Assembly: GCA_003725745.1 (NCBI GenBank)
Contig: RHDP01000001.1
Location: 1-64,000, forward strand
Source: Streptomyces sp. I6
GTDB taxonomy: Bacteria > Actinomycetota > Actinomycetes > Streptomycetales > Streptomycetaceae
Direction: 5' to 3'
Length of the DNA stretch: 64,000 nucleotides
Position 1 is the stretch's first letter. The number at the start of each line of letters is the position of its first letter. The notes beneath the pieces are model-generated. The model did not search any database. It saw nothing but the letters and a program-made list of their open reading frames with translations, and was not told the DNA's origin. The translations under genes were made by a program, and so were the position numbers. Of this stretch, positions 11,593 through 21,852 are shown piece after piece.

Positions 11593-12851
11593 TCACGGAA
11601 GGTCGGACAGGTCGAGGACCAGCCGGGTCGGGCCGTGGAAGACCAGGTCGTCGGCGTACTCGACCCGGTGACGGCCGCGGCCGAGTCCGGGGATTTCGTC
11701 GAGCAGGGTCCTGAGGCCGATCTCGGCCTCGGCGCGGGCCAGCGTGGCGCCCAGGCAGTAGTGGATTCCGAGGCCGAAGCCCAGGTGCCGGTCGGCGGCG
11801 CGGTGGACGTCCGGGACGTCGGGGTCCGGGAAGCGCGCGGGGTCCCGGTTCGCCGAGCCCAGCAGGGCCACCACGCGGCTGCCGCGCGGCACGTCGTACC
11901 CGCCGAGGTGCGCGTCCTCGTACGCCCAGCGCGTCACCGCCTGCACCGGTGGGTCGTAGCGCATCAGTTCCTCGACCGCGGGCGGCGTCACCTCGGGCGT
12001 GGCACGCAGCTCCGCCAGGATCTCGGGGTGCGCCCGCAGGGCCAGCACGGCCTTGGCCAGGAAGTTGGTGGTGGTCTCGTGTCCGGCGGTGAGCAGATGG
12101 ACGCACGTCCCGACGATCCCGTCCACACTCAGCCGTGCGCCGGTGTCCCGGGCCCGGACGAGGAGGGTGAGCAGGTCGGCACCGCCGCCCCGCTCCGCCG
12201 GTCCACCTGCTGCCGGAAGTAGCGCGCGAAATCCCGGGAGGCCGCCTCGGCCCGGGCGTAACCGCCGGCGCCGCGTGATCGGGTGGTGCTGGCCTCCTGG
12301 AGGGCGACCGCGCCGGCGCGGAGCCATGCGCGGTCCTTTTCGGGGAGGCCGAGCAGTTCGGAGATGACGAGGACGGGGAAGGGCGCGGCGAAGCCCTCGA
12401 CGAGGTCTGCCTCGCGGTGCCCTCCCAGCCGTTCGACGAGTTCCTGCGCGAGCCGGGTGATGCGTGGCCGGAGATCGGTGACGATCGAGGGCGAGAACCG
12501 GGTGTTGAGCAGGGAGCGCAGTTCGGTGTGGCGCGGCGGGTCGAGGAAGACCAGCCAGTTCTCGACGATGGTCCGCAGGGCCCGGTGTTCGGCGGGGATC
12601 GGGACGGGGGCCGTGCGGGTGCCGGTGTCGCCGGACGCCACGCGCGCGCTGCGTCCGAACCGCCGGTCGGACAGGACGCGGACGACGTCGTCGTACGTGA
12701 AGAGGTAGAAGGTGTCCGGGCCGCCCGTGCCCGATGCGGTGCGATGGACCGGCGCGGCCTCCCGGTAGCGCCGGTACACGGGGTACGGGTTGCTGATGTC
12801 CTCCCCGTCCCAGCCCATGAGGTCGAACCGCGGCAGCGTCGCGCGGGGCAT
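11593..12851 (-). CDS. staP: StaP, cytochrome P450 for aryl-aryl coupling, one frameshift
   Basis: P450 of 419 residues after repair. StaP couples the two indole rings of chromopyrrolic acid oxidatively to make the indolocarbazole core. I-helix [12 protein letters not shown]-helix AVEELMR and the heme loop [15 protein letters not shown] are all present. One frame change near 12185 in a run of four G separates the N-terminal part ([23 protein letters not shown]) from the catalytic part; one G restores [13 protein letters not shown]. Neighbours are staD upstream (79-bp gap) and staMA downstream (43 bp). Distinguished from StaN (19366-20586) by its place next to staD. Confidence 0.88.
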
Positions 12852-12930
12852 GCGATCTCCTTCGGTCGGCAGTGCGGCGGTGTGGTCGGGGCGTCCTCCG
12901 GCCGCGGGACGGCCGGAGGGGGGCCGGCCG

Positions 12931-15900
12931 CTAGCGGCCCGGCGGCCGGAAGTGGTCGGCCCAGAACGCGCTCATCTCGCCGACGCGCGCGGGCACGACG
13001 GGATGTTTGCCGCACTCCGCCGCGAGGTCGTCGAGGCGCCGGGCGATACCGCGCCGGGCCACGTCGGGGCGGGAGACGGCCATCGGCTCCTCGGGGAGTT
13101 CGAACGACGGTCCGGCGGTCATGCCCCGGCGCCCCGACGGCATGGTGACGAGCAGTTCCGCCAGCGGGCGCATCAGGCCCGTCATCATGTCTATCGCCGC
13201 GTTCATCAGGTCGGACCGCCGCAGGGCGGCGTCGGGGCACTCACCGAAGTGCTGGGCCATGAGCTGAAGCGCCATGAAGTAGGCGCGGTTGAACAGCTTC
13301 ATCACCGCCCGGGCGGCGGCATCGGTGACCGTCTCCATCGCCGGGTCGCCCGCACCGAGGGTCGGGTTCCGCAGGACCGGGTAGGCAGGGTTCCACCGTT
13401 CGGCACCCGGGTGCGGCCCGTCGGTCGGCGCGCTGCGGAGCAGCTCGGAGATCCGCAGGAACGCGTGGTAGTGGGAGGTCTCGCCGCCTCGCGGGCCGAG
13501 CACACCCCCCTCCCCTGCTCGGTGATGACGTCGATGGCGAACAACGCGCTGGCGAGGTCGTCGACTTCGAGCTGGTAGTCGGGGTGCGTCCGGTTGAGGG
13601 ACTTCCGGAGGAAGAGGTGGTGCTCACCGCCTCCCCTGCCCTGGTCCACCATGAAGAGGTCCGGGACGCTCTGCAGTCCCTCCCTGAGGTCCGCGTAGAG
13701 CTCGCTCAGCGACCCGTACGGGTGCCGTTCGTCGTACGCGGCAGGGCCGCCGGTCCGTCGCCGCGCCGTACCTCCCCGACAAGGCCCTCCGGACGCTCGA
13801 TCTGCACGAACCGCTCCACGCTGCCGGGCCCCAGCCGCTCCAAGGAGAAGTCCAGCGGGACCGCCAGCTCGTGGTTGACGGTGCGGAAGTCGACGCGAGG
13901 CACATGGAACGGTTCGCCCACCGCCATGAGGATGTTGTTGACGAGCAGGAAGTGGATCATCTCCTCGCGGGCGATGTCCAGCAGCATGCTGCGGATGCCC
14001 TCGTCGAGGGTCTCCCCGCCGTCACCGCAGGCGAGTCGAAGCTGCCCGGGCGTCCACAGTCCCCGCCGCACGTACTCGGCGCCGGCGCCGTGGGTGGGCA
14101 CCGAGTAGGCGGCGTACAGGTACTGGAGCATGACGGCCAGTTCGATCGCGGCGGCGTCGCGCAGCACCTTGACCAGTCGGTCCCGGGTGGTGGTCCTGCG
14201 GCTTCTGCGACTGGTGGCCCGCACCGCCGACAGGACTTCGTCGGGCTTCTGCTGGGACCGGAGGAACCTCAGCAGGAGCTGCGCCTTCGGTTCGGAAAGC
14301 TCCCGGGTGGGCGGCATGTAGTAGGTCTTCGACTTGTTGAGCGGATCGCACATCTGCCAGATCAGCTTGGCGTACGTCTCGACCTTGCAGCGGTCCGCGA
14401 GGCTGAAGACCTCCGCCTTCATGAACGAGTACATGTGCTCGTAGAACGCGAAGACCTCTTCGTACACCAGCTCGAAGGTCACCTCGTCCTGGCCCGTCCC
14501 GGCCAGCCGCCAGTCGTCGGGCAGCACCCGCACCGCCAGATACCCGGCGCCGGGCCAGTAGCCGAGCGTGTCGTCGTGGTCGTAGCCCAGCGTGGCGGAG
14601 CCGGGCCGGTCCGGGTCGCACGGCAGGTCGTCCGGGCCGGTGGACAGCAGGATCCGGGCCGTCCCGGACGCCGCGCCCCGCAGGGTGAACCAGCCCCGGC
14701 CCGCGTCATCCGTGCCCAGAACACACGTACCCGACCATCCGCCGTCACCGTCCCGCCGTCCGGCACGCACCCGGACCACGTCGACGTCCGAGCACCGCGC
14801 GCCGGGGGACGCCGCGACCGGGTCACGCGGCAGGGCACGGGGGTTGAAGAACTGCCGCACACCGATCCCGCCGACGGCGGCCGGACGGCCCCGCACGAAG
14901 GACCGCACCAGCACCTCGACGTCGTGGTCCGCGTCGTCGGCGTCCCGGGGGTGCTCCAGGATGAGGGCCGCGTCGTCGGCCTGGACGTTGACCTCCTTCT
15001 CGCGCAGGTGCACCACGGGGCCGCCGGGCCCGGTCCCGACCAGGTGCAGCGCCTCCTCGGCGGCCTCCCTCGCCGGCATCTCGACGGGGACCGTCACCAG
15101 GCCGCCGGCGAGGGCGTACGTCTCCCCTAGATAGCTCTGCCGGGGCACCCGGGCGACCAGTCGACCGCTGTCCGCCGTCCGCAGTTCGAGATCGCCGATG
15201 TCGAGGGGCACCGGCTCGGACCGGCCGTCCCGCACCGGGCCGGAGGCGGGCATCGCGGTGATCATGTTGAGCACGGCGTGGTCGTCCGTCAGCTCGACGG
15301 TGAGGTTGTGCGGCCCGCCGGTCCCGGGGCGGCTCGGGACGAGCAGACGGCCCGCCGGGTAGGTGCGCGGCTCGCCCGGCCGCCAGGGAGCGATGGTGCC
15401 GCGCAGCCGCCAGCGGCCGGGCCGGTCGGGGACCTCGGGTGCGGACGGATGGCTCAGCGAGAACTGCACGACCAGCCCTCCCGCTTCCCCGCGGGCCACC
15501 GTGTCCCGCAGGAGCCGTACGGCCGGTGAGACGGCGGCCTCGTCGAGCCAGGTCGGTTCGCCGTCCCCGGCCACGACGAACTGGTGGACCACGGAACGGC
15601 GCAGCCGCTTGGCCAGCCAGTGCTCCCCGACGTCCCGGACGTGGTGGGTGTTGTGCCACCTCGGGGGGTGGAAGCCGTGGACGGCGCCGGTGGACATGTA
15701 GCCGACGTCGTGGGAGCGGCCGTCGCGCCCGAAGCAGAACTGTCCGACCATGAGGGTCGTCGTCCAGTCGGAGGCCGGGTCGACGTCGAAGACCCGTGCC
15801 CGGTTGACCGTGGTGCCGAGGTACTCGTTGTAGTGCCCCCACATGTCGACGGCGCGCCCGATCACCGGGTCCCCGGTGTCCAGCTCGCCCGCGCGGCACT

Positions 15901-16195
15901 CGACTCCGACGATCCGCGCGTCGACGGCGAAGTGCCCGTTGCCGGCGAAGTCCTCGCCCTTGGCCGCGCTGAAGGGGCCGTCGGGCGCCGGACGGCCGGT
16001 GCCGTCGTACCGCGGCCCGATCAGGTCGAGGTGGTCGTGGTACTCGCCCGGTGGACGGTGGGGCGGGAAGGGCTGCCCGTCGGCGGTGAGTGCCGTGTTG
16101 GTGGCCAGGTCGACGAGTCCGCTTCGGGCGCCGGTGGGAGCATGGGTCGTGGCGGTTCCGGAGAAGTGCAGCCGGGGCAGGTCGAAGACGCTCAC
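12931..16195 (-). CDS. staD: StaD, chromopyrrolic acid synthase, two frameshifts
   Basis: RebD/VioB-type enzyme that dimerises two indole-3-pyruvate imine units into chromopyrrolic acid. It begins [16 protein letters not shown], typical of the family, and carries the C-terminal ferritin-like region rich in His and Glu ([29 protein letters not shown]). GTG 16195 overlaps the staO stop in a GTGA, so translation is probably coupled. Frames change near 13740 and at 13501-13513; the second is a run of six G where seven are needed. Repaired length is 1088 residues. The two breaks fall in a well-conserved C-terminal domain with no loss of residues, which argues for sequence error. Confidence 0.9.
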
Positions 16196-17706
16196 GCCGA
16201 CCGGTCCGAGCGGCTCGGTCGGGAGGCGGCGAACACGCGCCTGGCACGCGGCTCGTACCACTCGATCTCGTGCGCGGCGTCGATCGCCGACTCGATGGCG
16301 CCCTCGATCCACGCGGGCTTCGACGAGCAGTGCTCGCCGGCGAAGAAGAGGCCCCGCTGCGGCCGGGCGGCCTCGCGACGTTCGGCCTCGCGGAGGGCGG
16401 CCTCCTGGCCCCATCGGACCGTGGCCGCTCCCCAGGACCATCGGCGTGCGCCCCAGGCCCGGCCCGCCACGCCCAGGATCATGCCCGGTCTGCGCAACTC
16501 CGGGTGCATCACGCTGAGTTCCCTGGTGACGAGGGCGTTCCGCTCGGCCTCGCCGAGCCGGGCGAGGGCGTCGGCGTCCGGGCCGATGGTGTAGCTGGCG
16601 AGCAGCACCGCGCCGAGCGCGGGGTCGCCGTCGGCGGGCGGGTAGTACGTCTGCCTGACGTGGCCGCCGGTGAAGGAGGCGCCCCCGCTGATGCCGTCCT
16701 TCTCCCAGAAGGCCTCGCGGCAGTGGAAGGCGATCTTCGTTGCCGGCCAGTACTTCGTCTGGTGGACGATATCCAGTTTGTCCTGGTCGAAGCCGGTCAG
16801 CCGCATCCTCCGGAGTACGGTGAACGGAATGGTGCACACCACGTAGTCACAGGTCCTGGTGACCGTCGTGACGCCCTGGCGGATCCGCAGGGCCACTGCG
16901 TCGTCGCGCACGTCGATGCCCACGACCTCCTGGCCCAGCGAGATCCTGCCGCGGATCCGTGCGGCGAGCCGCTGGGGCAGCGCGTCCATGCCGTCCCGCA
17001 GCCGCACGATGCTGGAGCTGGTCTCGTCGAGCACATCGTCGAGGAAGCGCTCCAGCCGGAGCGGGCAGGACGACCGTATCCGTGGGTGGTCGGCGAAGAA
17101 GGCGTGCAGGTCGATCCTGTTGTGCGCGGTACCGCACCGGTACGGCGTCAGGTCGATGTGGTCGACGAGGTCGAGCAGTTCCACGCCGATGTCGTTGTGC
17201 AGCCCGTCGTAGAACTGGCGGGGTGCGATGGCCCTGATGCTGGCGTCCAGCCAGGCCCCGAACAGCAGGGTGTCCAGCCGGTAGTGCGCGCTCGGCAGTC
17301 CGGCGGCGAAATCGTCGACCAGGGTGTCGTGCGCCTCGCGCACACGAAGGTATCCGGTGGGACCGGGCAGATAGGCGGCGTCGTCGGAGAACAGCGTCCG
17401 GAACTCGCGGACCTGGTTCTGCAGGCCGAGTTCGGCGATGTAGTGCATGGTCAGCCGGTGCCCGGCGGGGATGCGCATCGCGCCGAGCTCGGCGAACGGC
17501 CCGGCCTCAGCGGCACCGGCGAAGCGGTGCGTGTGAATCCGGCCGCCCACCTCGCGGCTTCCCTCGATGATCTGGACGTCATGTCCGAGGCGTTCCAGTT
17601 CATAGGCCGTCACCAGACCGGCGATGCCGGCGCCGATGACGGTCACCTTCTTCGGTCCACCGATGGCGCCGTCCGGACCGTCACTGTCCTGCAAGGGTGC
17701 CGTCAC
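16192..17706 (-). CDS. staO: StaO, FAD-dependent L-tryptophan oxidase
   Basis: Flavin monoamine oxidase of 504 residues, uninterrupted. It oxidises L-tryptophan to the imine of indole-3-pyruvate, the first committed step. The N-terminal dinucleotide fold is VTVIGAGIAGLVTAYEL near residues 21-37, followed by EVGGRIHT. The C-terminal FAD contact is GLFFAGEHCSSKPAWIEGAI. The GTG start at 17706 has a strong GGAGGAA site. It is the first gene of the minus-strand operon and overlaps staD by 4 bp. Confidence 0.92.
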   Translation of the reverse strand: MTAPLQDSDGPDGAIGGPKKVTVIGAGIAGLVTAYELERLGHDVQIIEGSREVGGRIHTHRFAGAAEAGPFAELGAMRIPAGHRLTMHYIAELGLQNQVREFRTLFSDDAAYLPGPTGYLRVREAHDTLVDDFAAGLPSAHYRLDTLLFGAWLDASIRAIAPRQFYDGLHNDIGVELLDLVDHIDLTPYRCGTAHNRIDLHAFFADHPRIRSSCPLRLERFLDDVLDETSSSIVRLRDGMDALPQRLAARIRGRISLGQEVVGIDVRDDAVALRIRQGVTTVTRTCDYVVCTIPFTVLRRMRLTGFDQDKLDIVHQTKYWPATKIAFHCREAFWEKDGISGGASFTGGHVRQTYYPPADGDPALGAVLLASYTIGPDADALARLGEAERNALVTRELSVMHPELRRPGMILGVAGRAWGARRWSWGAATVRWGQEAALREAERREAARPQRGLFFAGEHCSSKPAWIEGAIESAIDAAHEIEWYEPRARRVFAASRPSRSDRSA

Positions 17707-18055
17707 GGGTTTCCTCCAGTACGCGAAGTCCAAGGCCGGGCTGTGTGGGATGAACGCGGCGCCTTTCCGTGTTTCGGAAGGGGCGATGCCGGGGATTGCG
17801 CATCGGCAATTCTTCGGGTGACGGAGTGGTGTCCGCATCCCCGGCAGACCTGCGCACGAGTGGTTCGACGAGCCGTCCGTCGGCGTGATCGGGGCGGCGC
17901 GGCGGCGCCATCCTGCGCGAGTGCGCGGGGTTTTCCCACCGCCGCCATCCAGCCCTTCGGCAGGGTGATGCTGGCGTGCGAGGACGGTCGGCCCCGGCCC
18001 CGCGGGTACCTGGGGCCACCGACGAAACCCGTGACGCGAGACGCCTGAGGAGGCG
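17707..18055. promoter_or_regulatory. Divergent promoter region of the two sta operons with nested inverted repeats
   Basis: The 349 bp between staO (minus) and staG (plus) must carry the promoters for both biosynthetic units. Two overlapping inverted repeats stand out: GATGC at 17785-17789 with GCATC at 17800-17804, and ATTGC at 17795-17799 with GCAAT at 17806-17810. They are candidates for binding by StaR, but no binding site is known to me for comparison. I see no convincing -35/-10 pair. Confidence 0.5.
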
Positions 18056-19369
18056 ATGTTGACGCGCGTGTTGATCGCTACCACACCGGCACAGGGACAC
18101 GTCGTGAGCATGCTCGAGGTCGCATGCGAACTGGTCCGGCGCGGCCACGAGGTGCGGTGGTACACCGGCCGGGCCTTCCAGCGGCAGGTGGAGCAGGCCG
18201 GGGCGCACTTCGAACCCATGCACCCCGAAGTCGACTTCGGCGGCAGGAGCCGCGAGGAGGCCTACCCCCACCACGCCGGGCTGACCGGACTCGCCAACTT
18301 CACCACCGGAGTCCGTGACATCTTCTACCGGACCGCACCCCGCCAGATGGACGACCTCCTGGCGGTCCTCGAACGGTTCCCGGCCGACTGCGTCCTCGCC
18401 GACGACATGTGCTACGGCGCCTGTTTCGCGAGCGAACGCACCGGCATCCCGCTGGCCTGGCTGGCCAATTCGGTCTACATCCTCGCCAGCAGGGACACCG
18501 CCCCGCTCGGCCGGGGGCTGGGGCCGAGTTCGTCCCGGCTCGGCCGGGTACGCAACGCGCTGCTCCGCTTCGTCTCGGACCATGTGGTGATGCGGGAACT
18601 GCGCCGGGAGGCCGACCGGGTCCGGGCCTCCGTGGACCTGCCGAGGCTGGACACCCCTGCCATGGAGAACATCGCCCGTCCGCCGGCGCTCTATCTGCTG
18701 GGCACCGTACCGTCCTTCGAGTTCCCCCGCAGCGACCTGCTCCGGGGCACCCATTTCGTGGGGCCCCTCCTCGGGCTGCCCCCGGAGGACTTCGACCCGC
18801 CCGCCTGGTGGGAGGACCTGCAGGGCGGCCGGCCGGTGGTGCTGATCACCCAGGGCACCACCGCCAACGACGTCGAGGGGATGCTCGTGCCGGCCGTGCG
18901 GGCCCTGGCCGAACAGGACGTCCTCTTCGTGGTCACCACCGGGACCGACCTGGACGTGGACCGGCTCCGGCCGCTTCCGGACAACGTACGGCTGGAGCGG
19001 TTCATCCCCTACCACCATCTGCTGCCGCACGTGGACGTGATGGTGACCAACGGCGGCTACAACGGCGTCAACGCGGCCCTCGCCCAGGGGGTGCCCCTGG
19101 TCGTCGTACCGGGCTCGGAGGAGAAGCCCGACGTGGCCGCGCGGGTCAAGTGGGCCGGCGCCGGTGTGGTCCTCGATCGGCCCGTGTCGAGCGCCGGCCT
19201 GCGGGACGCGGTGGCCACCGTGCTGAACGACGGCGGCCACCGGCGGAGGGCACGCGCACTGGCCCGGGAGCACCAGAGCTGCGACGCCCCGCGGCGGGCC
19301 GCCGATCTCATCGAGTCCCTGGCCGATTCCCAGGGCCAGATCCCCACCGGAGGAGGTATCACACGGTGA
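18056..19369 (+). CDS. staG: StaG, indolocarbazole N-glycosyltransferase
   Basis: GT1-family (GT-B fold) glycosyltransferase of 437 residues, uninterrupted. It moves the activated L-amino sugar onto one indole nitrogen of K252c. The N-terminal acceptor domain begins LIATTPAQGHVVSMLEVA. The C-terminal donor domain has PHVDVMVTNGGYNGVNAAL and GVPLVVVPGSEEK. GAGGAGG lies 4-5 bp before ATG 18056. The stop overlaps the GTG of staN (GTGA), so StaG and StaN, which make the two bonds to the sugar, are probably translationally coupled. Confidence 0.92.
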   Translation: MLTRVLIATTPAQGHVVSMLEVACELVRRGHEVRWYTGRAFQRQVEQAGAHFEPMHPEVDFGGRSREEAYPHHAGLTGLANFTTGVRDIFYRTAPRQMDDLLAVLERFPADCVLADDMCYGACFASERTGIPLAWLANSVYILASRDTAPLGRGLGPSSSRLGRVRNALLRFVSDHVVMRELRREADRVRASVDLPRLDTPAMENIARPPALYLLGTVPSFEFPRSDLLRGTHFVGPLLGLPPEDFDPPAWWEDLQGGRPVVLITQGTTANDVEGMLVPAVRALAEQDVLFVVTTGTDLDVDRLRPLPDNVRLERFIPYHHLLPHVDVMVTNGGYNGVNAALAQGVPLVVVPGSEEKPDVAARVKWAGAGVVLDRPVSSAGLRDAVATVLNDGGHRRRARALAREHQSCDAPRRAADLIESLADSQGQIPTGGGITR

Positions 19370-20586
19370 ACACTGCGAAGACCGACCTCAAGGAAGCCCC
19401 CGAGACCAGCATGCCCGTGGACCCGGGTCCCTTCGACTGCATGCCGGAGCTGCTGGCCGCAGCGCGCGTGGCGCCGGTCGTCCGCATCCCCTACCTCGGC
19501 GAGCACGCCTGGGTCGTCTGCGACCCCGAGCTGGTGCGGACCGCTCTCGCCCACCCCAAGATGGCCAAGGACATCACCCTGGTCCCCGAGTTCATGCGCC
19601 GGCCCGGTCTGATGGTGGGATCGCAGCCGCCCCCGGAGTACGCCCGCGCCATGATCATGAGTGATGGCGCGGACCATGCCCGGATCCGGCGGGTGCACCA
19701 GCCGGTGCTGAGCCCGCGCAACACCGAGAAGTGGGGGGAACGGGTCGGCGTCAAGGTCGGTGGATTCCTCACCGAGCTGGAGCAGTCGCGGGCCGCGGGG
19801 TCCGCCGGGGTCGACGTGGTCACCGACTACACCCACCGGGTCCCGCTGGCCTTCATCTCCGAGATGCTCGGCCTGCCCCTGGAAGCCGAGCGGCGGCTGC
19901 GGAGCATCACCGACGTCATGCTCTACTCCTCCGACTACCCCGCACGCCGCGAGGCGGTCGGTGCGCTGTTCGGGGCGGTCGAGGGCTGGGTCAAGGACCC
20001 GGCCCCGCTGCGGGAGGGTGTGATCACGGGTTTCCTGGCCGCCGCGGACGGGCCGGACGCGGTCACCGAGGGCGAGGCCGTCGTCTGGACCGTGGGCATG
20101 ATCATCACTGGCTACGAGACGACGGGGAGCCTGATCTCCGCCTCGCTGTACGAGGCGCTGCGCCGGCCTCCGGAGGAGCGGCCGCGGTCCGAGGAGGACG
20201 TCAAGGGCTGGATCGAGGAGACCCTCCGGGTCCACCCGCCGTTCCCGCACCCGACGTGGCGCTTCCCCACCGAGGACATCGAACTCGGCGGCTATCTGAT
20301 CCCCAGGGGTGCCCCGGTGCAGGTCAGCATCGCGGCGGCGAACCGGAAGCCGGGCGAGGGAGCCGACAGCTTCGAGGCGGAACGCGCCGGGCACGGCCAC
20401 CTCAGCTTCGGCCTCGGCATGCACTACTGCATCGGCGCCTCGTTGGTCCGCCTGGAGGCACAGATCGCCGTACGGGAGTTCCTGCGGCGCTTCCCGAAGG
20501 CGCGCCTCAGCGGCGAGGACGCCGTAGTGTGGGAGTCGGAGTGGATGATCCGGCGGCTGAGCGCCCTGCCCGCCGTACTGAACTGA
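19366..20586 (+). CDS. staN: StaN, cytochrome P450 forming the second C-N bond
   Basis: P450 of 406 residues, uninterrupted. StaN closes the bond from C-5' of the sugar to the second indole nitrogen, which distinguishes staurosporine from singly linked indolocarbazoles. The I-helix reads IITGYETTGS, the ExxR is EETLR, and the heme loop is FGLGMHYCIGASLVRLEA with Cys near residue 355. GTG 19366 is preceded by GGAGGAGG and overlaps the staG stop. A 201-bp gap follows before staA, so staA-staB may have a promoter of their own. Confidence 0.9.
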   Translation: MNTAKTDLKEAPETSMPVDPGPFDCMPELLAAARVAPVVRIPYLGEHAWVVCDPELVRTALAHPKMAKDITLVPEFMRRPGLMVGSQPPPEYARAMIMSDGADHARIRRVHQPVLSPRNTEKWGERVGVKVGGFLTELEQSRAAGSAGVDVVTDYTHRVPLAFISEMLGLPLEAERRLRSITDVMLYSSDYPARREAVGALFGAVEGWVKDPAPLREGVITGFLAAADGPDAVTEGEAVVWTVGMIITGYETTGSLISASLYEALRRPPEERPRSEEDVKGWIEETLRVHPPFPHPTWRFPTEDIELGGYLIPRGAPVQVSIAAANRKPGEGADSFEAERAGHGHLSFGLGMHYCIGASLVRLEAQIAVREFLRRFPKARLSGEDAVVWESEWMIRRLSALPAVLN

Positions 20587-20746
20587 CAACGTGCCCACCC
20601 GCGCCCTTCCCACCTCCCGACGCCGGGAGGCGGGGGACGCCCGTACGGGGCGCCCCGCCCCGAGCCGACCGCCCCGAGGCCCGGCCACCGGGCGCTCACC
20701 GGGGGCGGCCCGGGCAACCAGCCCTTCCACACACGTTGGGGAGACG

Positions 20747-20791
20747 ATGACTCCTGCCTTTGCGGCCGACGTACCGGCGGGGCGCCGATGA
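20747..20791 (+). CDS. 14-residue mini-ORF overlapping the staA start
   Basis: ATG 20747 follows a good SD (GGGGAGACG) and encodes MTPAFAADVPAGRR. Its TGA overlaps the staA ATG as ATGA. It may be a leader that couples translation to staA, whose own SD is weak. Nothing in the peptide suggests attenuation (no codon run). It could be chance. Confidence 0.4.
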   Translation: MTPAFAADVPAGRR

Positions 20792-21852
20792 AGGCGCTCG
20801 TGCTCGCCGGCGGCTCCGGTTCCCGGCTGCGGCCGATCACCCATACGTCGGCGAAACAGCTCGTGCCCGTCGCCAACAAGCCGGTCCTCTTCTACGGCCT
20901 CGAATCGATCGCCCTGGCGGGCGTCCGCGAGGTCGGCATCGTCGTCGGCGACACGGCCGCCGAGATCGAATCCGCGGTCGGCGACGGCTCGCGCTTCGGT
21001 CTGGACGTCACCTACCTCCCGCAGGAGGCGCCGCTGGGGCTCGCCCACGCCGTACGGACCGCCCGGGACTACCTCGGCGACGACGACTTCGTGATGTACC
21101 TGGGCGACAACTTCATCGTCGGCGGCATCGGCACACTCGTGGACCGCTTCCGGGCGAACCGCCCGGACGCCCAGATCCTGCTGACCCGGGTGTCGGACCC
21201 GCGTGCGTTCGGCGTGGTGGAACTCGACGACAGCGGCCGGGTGATCGGCCTGGAGGAGAAGCCGGAGCACCCGAAGAGCGACCTCGCGCTGGTCGGCGTC
21301 TACATGTTCACCGCCCGGGTGCACGACGCGGTGGACCGTCTCAAGCCGTCGTGGCGGGGGGAGTTGGAGATCACGGACGCGATCCAGGAGCTGATCGACT
21401 CGGGCTGCCGGGTGGAGTCCACGCCCGTCTCCGGCTACTGGAAGGACACCGGCAACGTCGCCGACATGCTGGAGGTCAACCGTCTGGTCCTGGACGGCGT
21501 CGAGACCGACTGCTCGGGCGAGGTCGAGTCCAGCGAGCTGATCGGGCGGGTGGTGATCGAGGCGGGCGCGACCGTCACGGGATCGCGGATCGTCGGCCCC
21601 GCGGTCGTCGCGGCGGGTGCACGCATCCACAACTCCTACATCGGTCCGTTCACTTCCATCGACACCGGCTGCTCGGTCGTCGACAGCGAGGTCGAGTACT
21701 CCATCGTGCTGCGCGGGGCGTCCATCACCGGGGTGCGGCGCGTGGAGCGCTCGCTGATCGGACGCGAGGTCGAGGTGACGTCGTCACCCCGCGTCCTGCG
21801 GGCCCACCGCCTCGTCCTCGGCGACCACAGCAAGGTGCAGGTGGCGTCATGA
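20788..21852 (+). CDS. staA: StaA, glucose-1-phosphate thymidylyltransferase
   Basis: Nucleotidyltransferase of 354 residues making dTDP-glucose for the sugar branch. The signature LAGGSGSRLRPITHTSAKQL, the substrate loop YLGDNFIVGGI, and EEKPEHPKSDLALVGVY are in place. The C-terminus has hexapeptide-like repeats (GATVTGSRIVGPAVVAAGA), as in the long antibiotic-cluster forms rather than short RmlA. It overlaps staB by 4 bp (ATGA) and follows a 14-residue mini-ORF. Confidence 0.92.
   Translation: MKALVLAGGSGSRLRPITHTSAKQLVPVANKPVLFYGLESIALAGVREVGIVVGDTAAEIESAVGDGSRFGLDVTYLPQEAPLGLAHAVRTARDYLGDDDFVMYLGDNFIVGGIGTLVDRFRANRPDAQILLTRVSDPRAFGVVELDDSGRVIGLEEKPEHPKSDLALVGVYMFTARVHDAVDRLKPSWRGELEITDAIQELIDSGCRVESTPVSGYWKDTGNVADMLEVNRLVLDGVETDCSGEVESSELIGRVVIEAGATVTGSRIVGPAVVAAGARIHNSYIGPFTSIDTGCSVVDSEVEYSIVLRGASITGVRRVERSLIGREVEVTSSPRVLRAHRLVLGDHSKVQVAS

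Noticed and set aside
18409-20586. Fusion of a 318-residue N-terminal part to StaN
   Set aside because: The part before GTG 19366 is the staG gene read in another frame; StaN begins at the GTGA overlap.
19057-21630. 857-codon open frame on the minus strand opposite staG, staN and staA
   Set aside because: Shadow of real genes in GC-rich DNA; no domain, and the opposite strand carries clear P450 and nucleotidyltransferase motifs.
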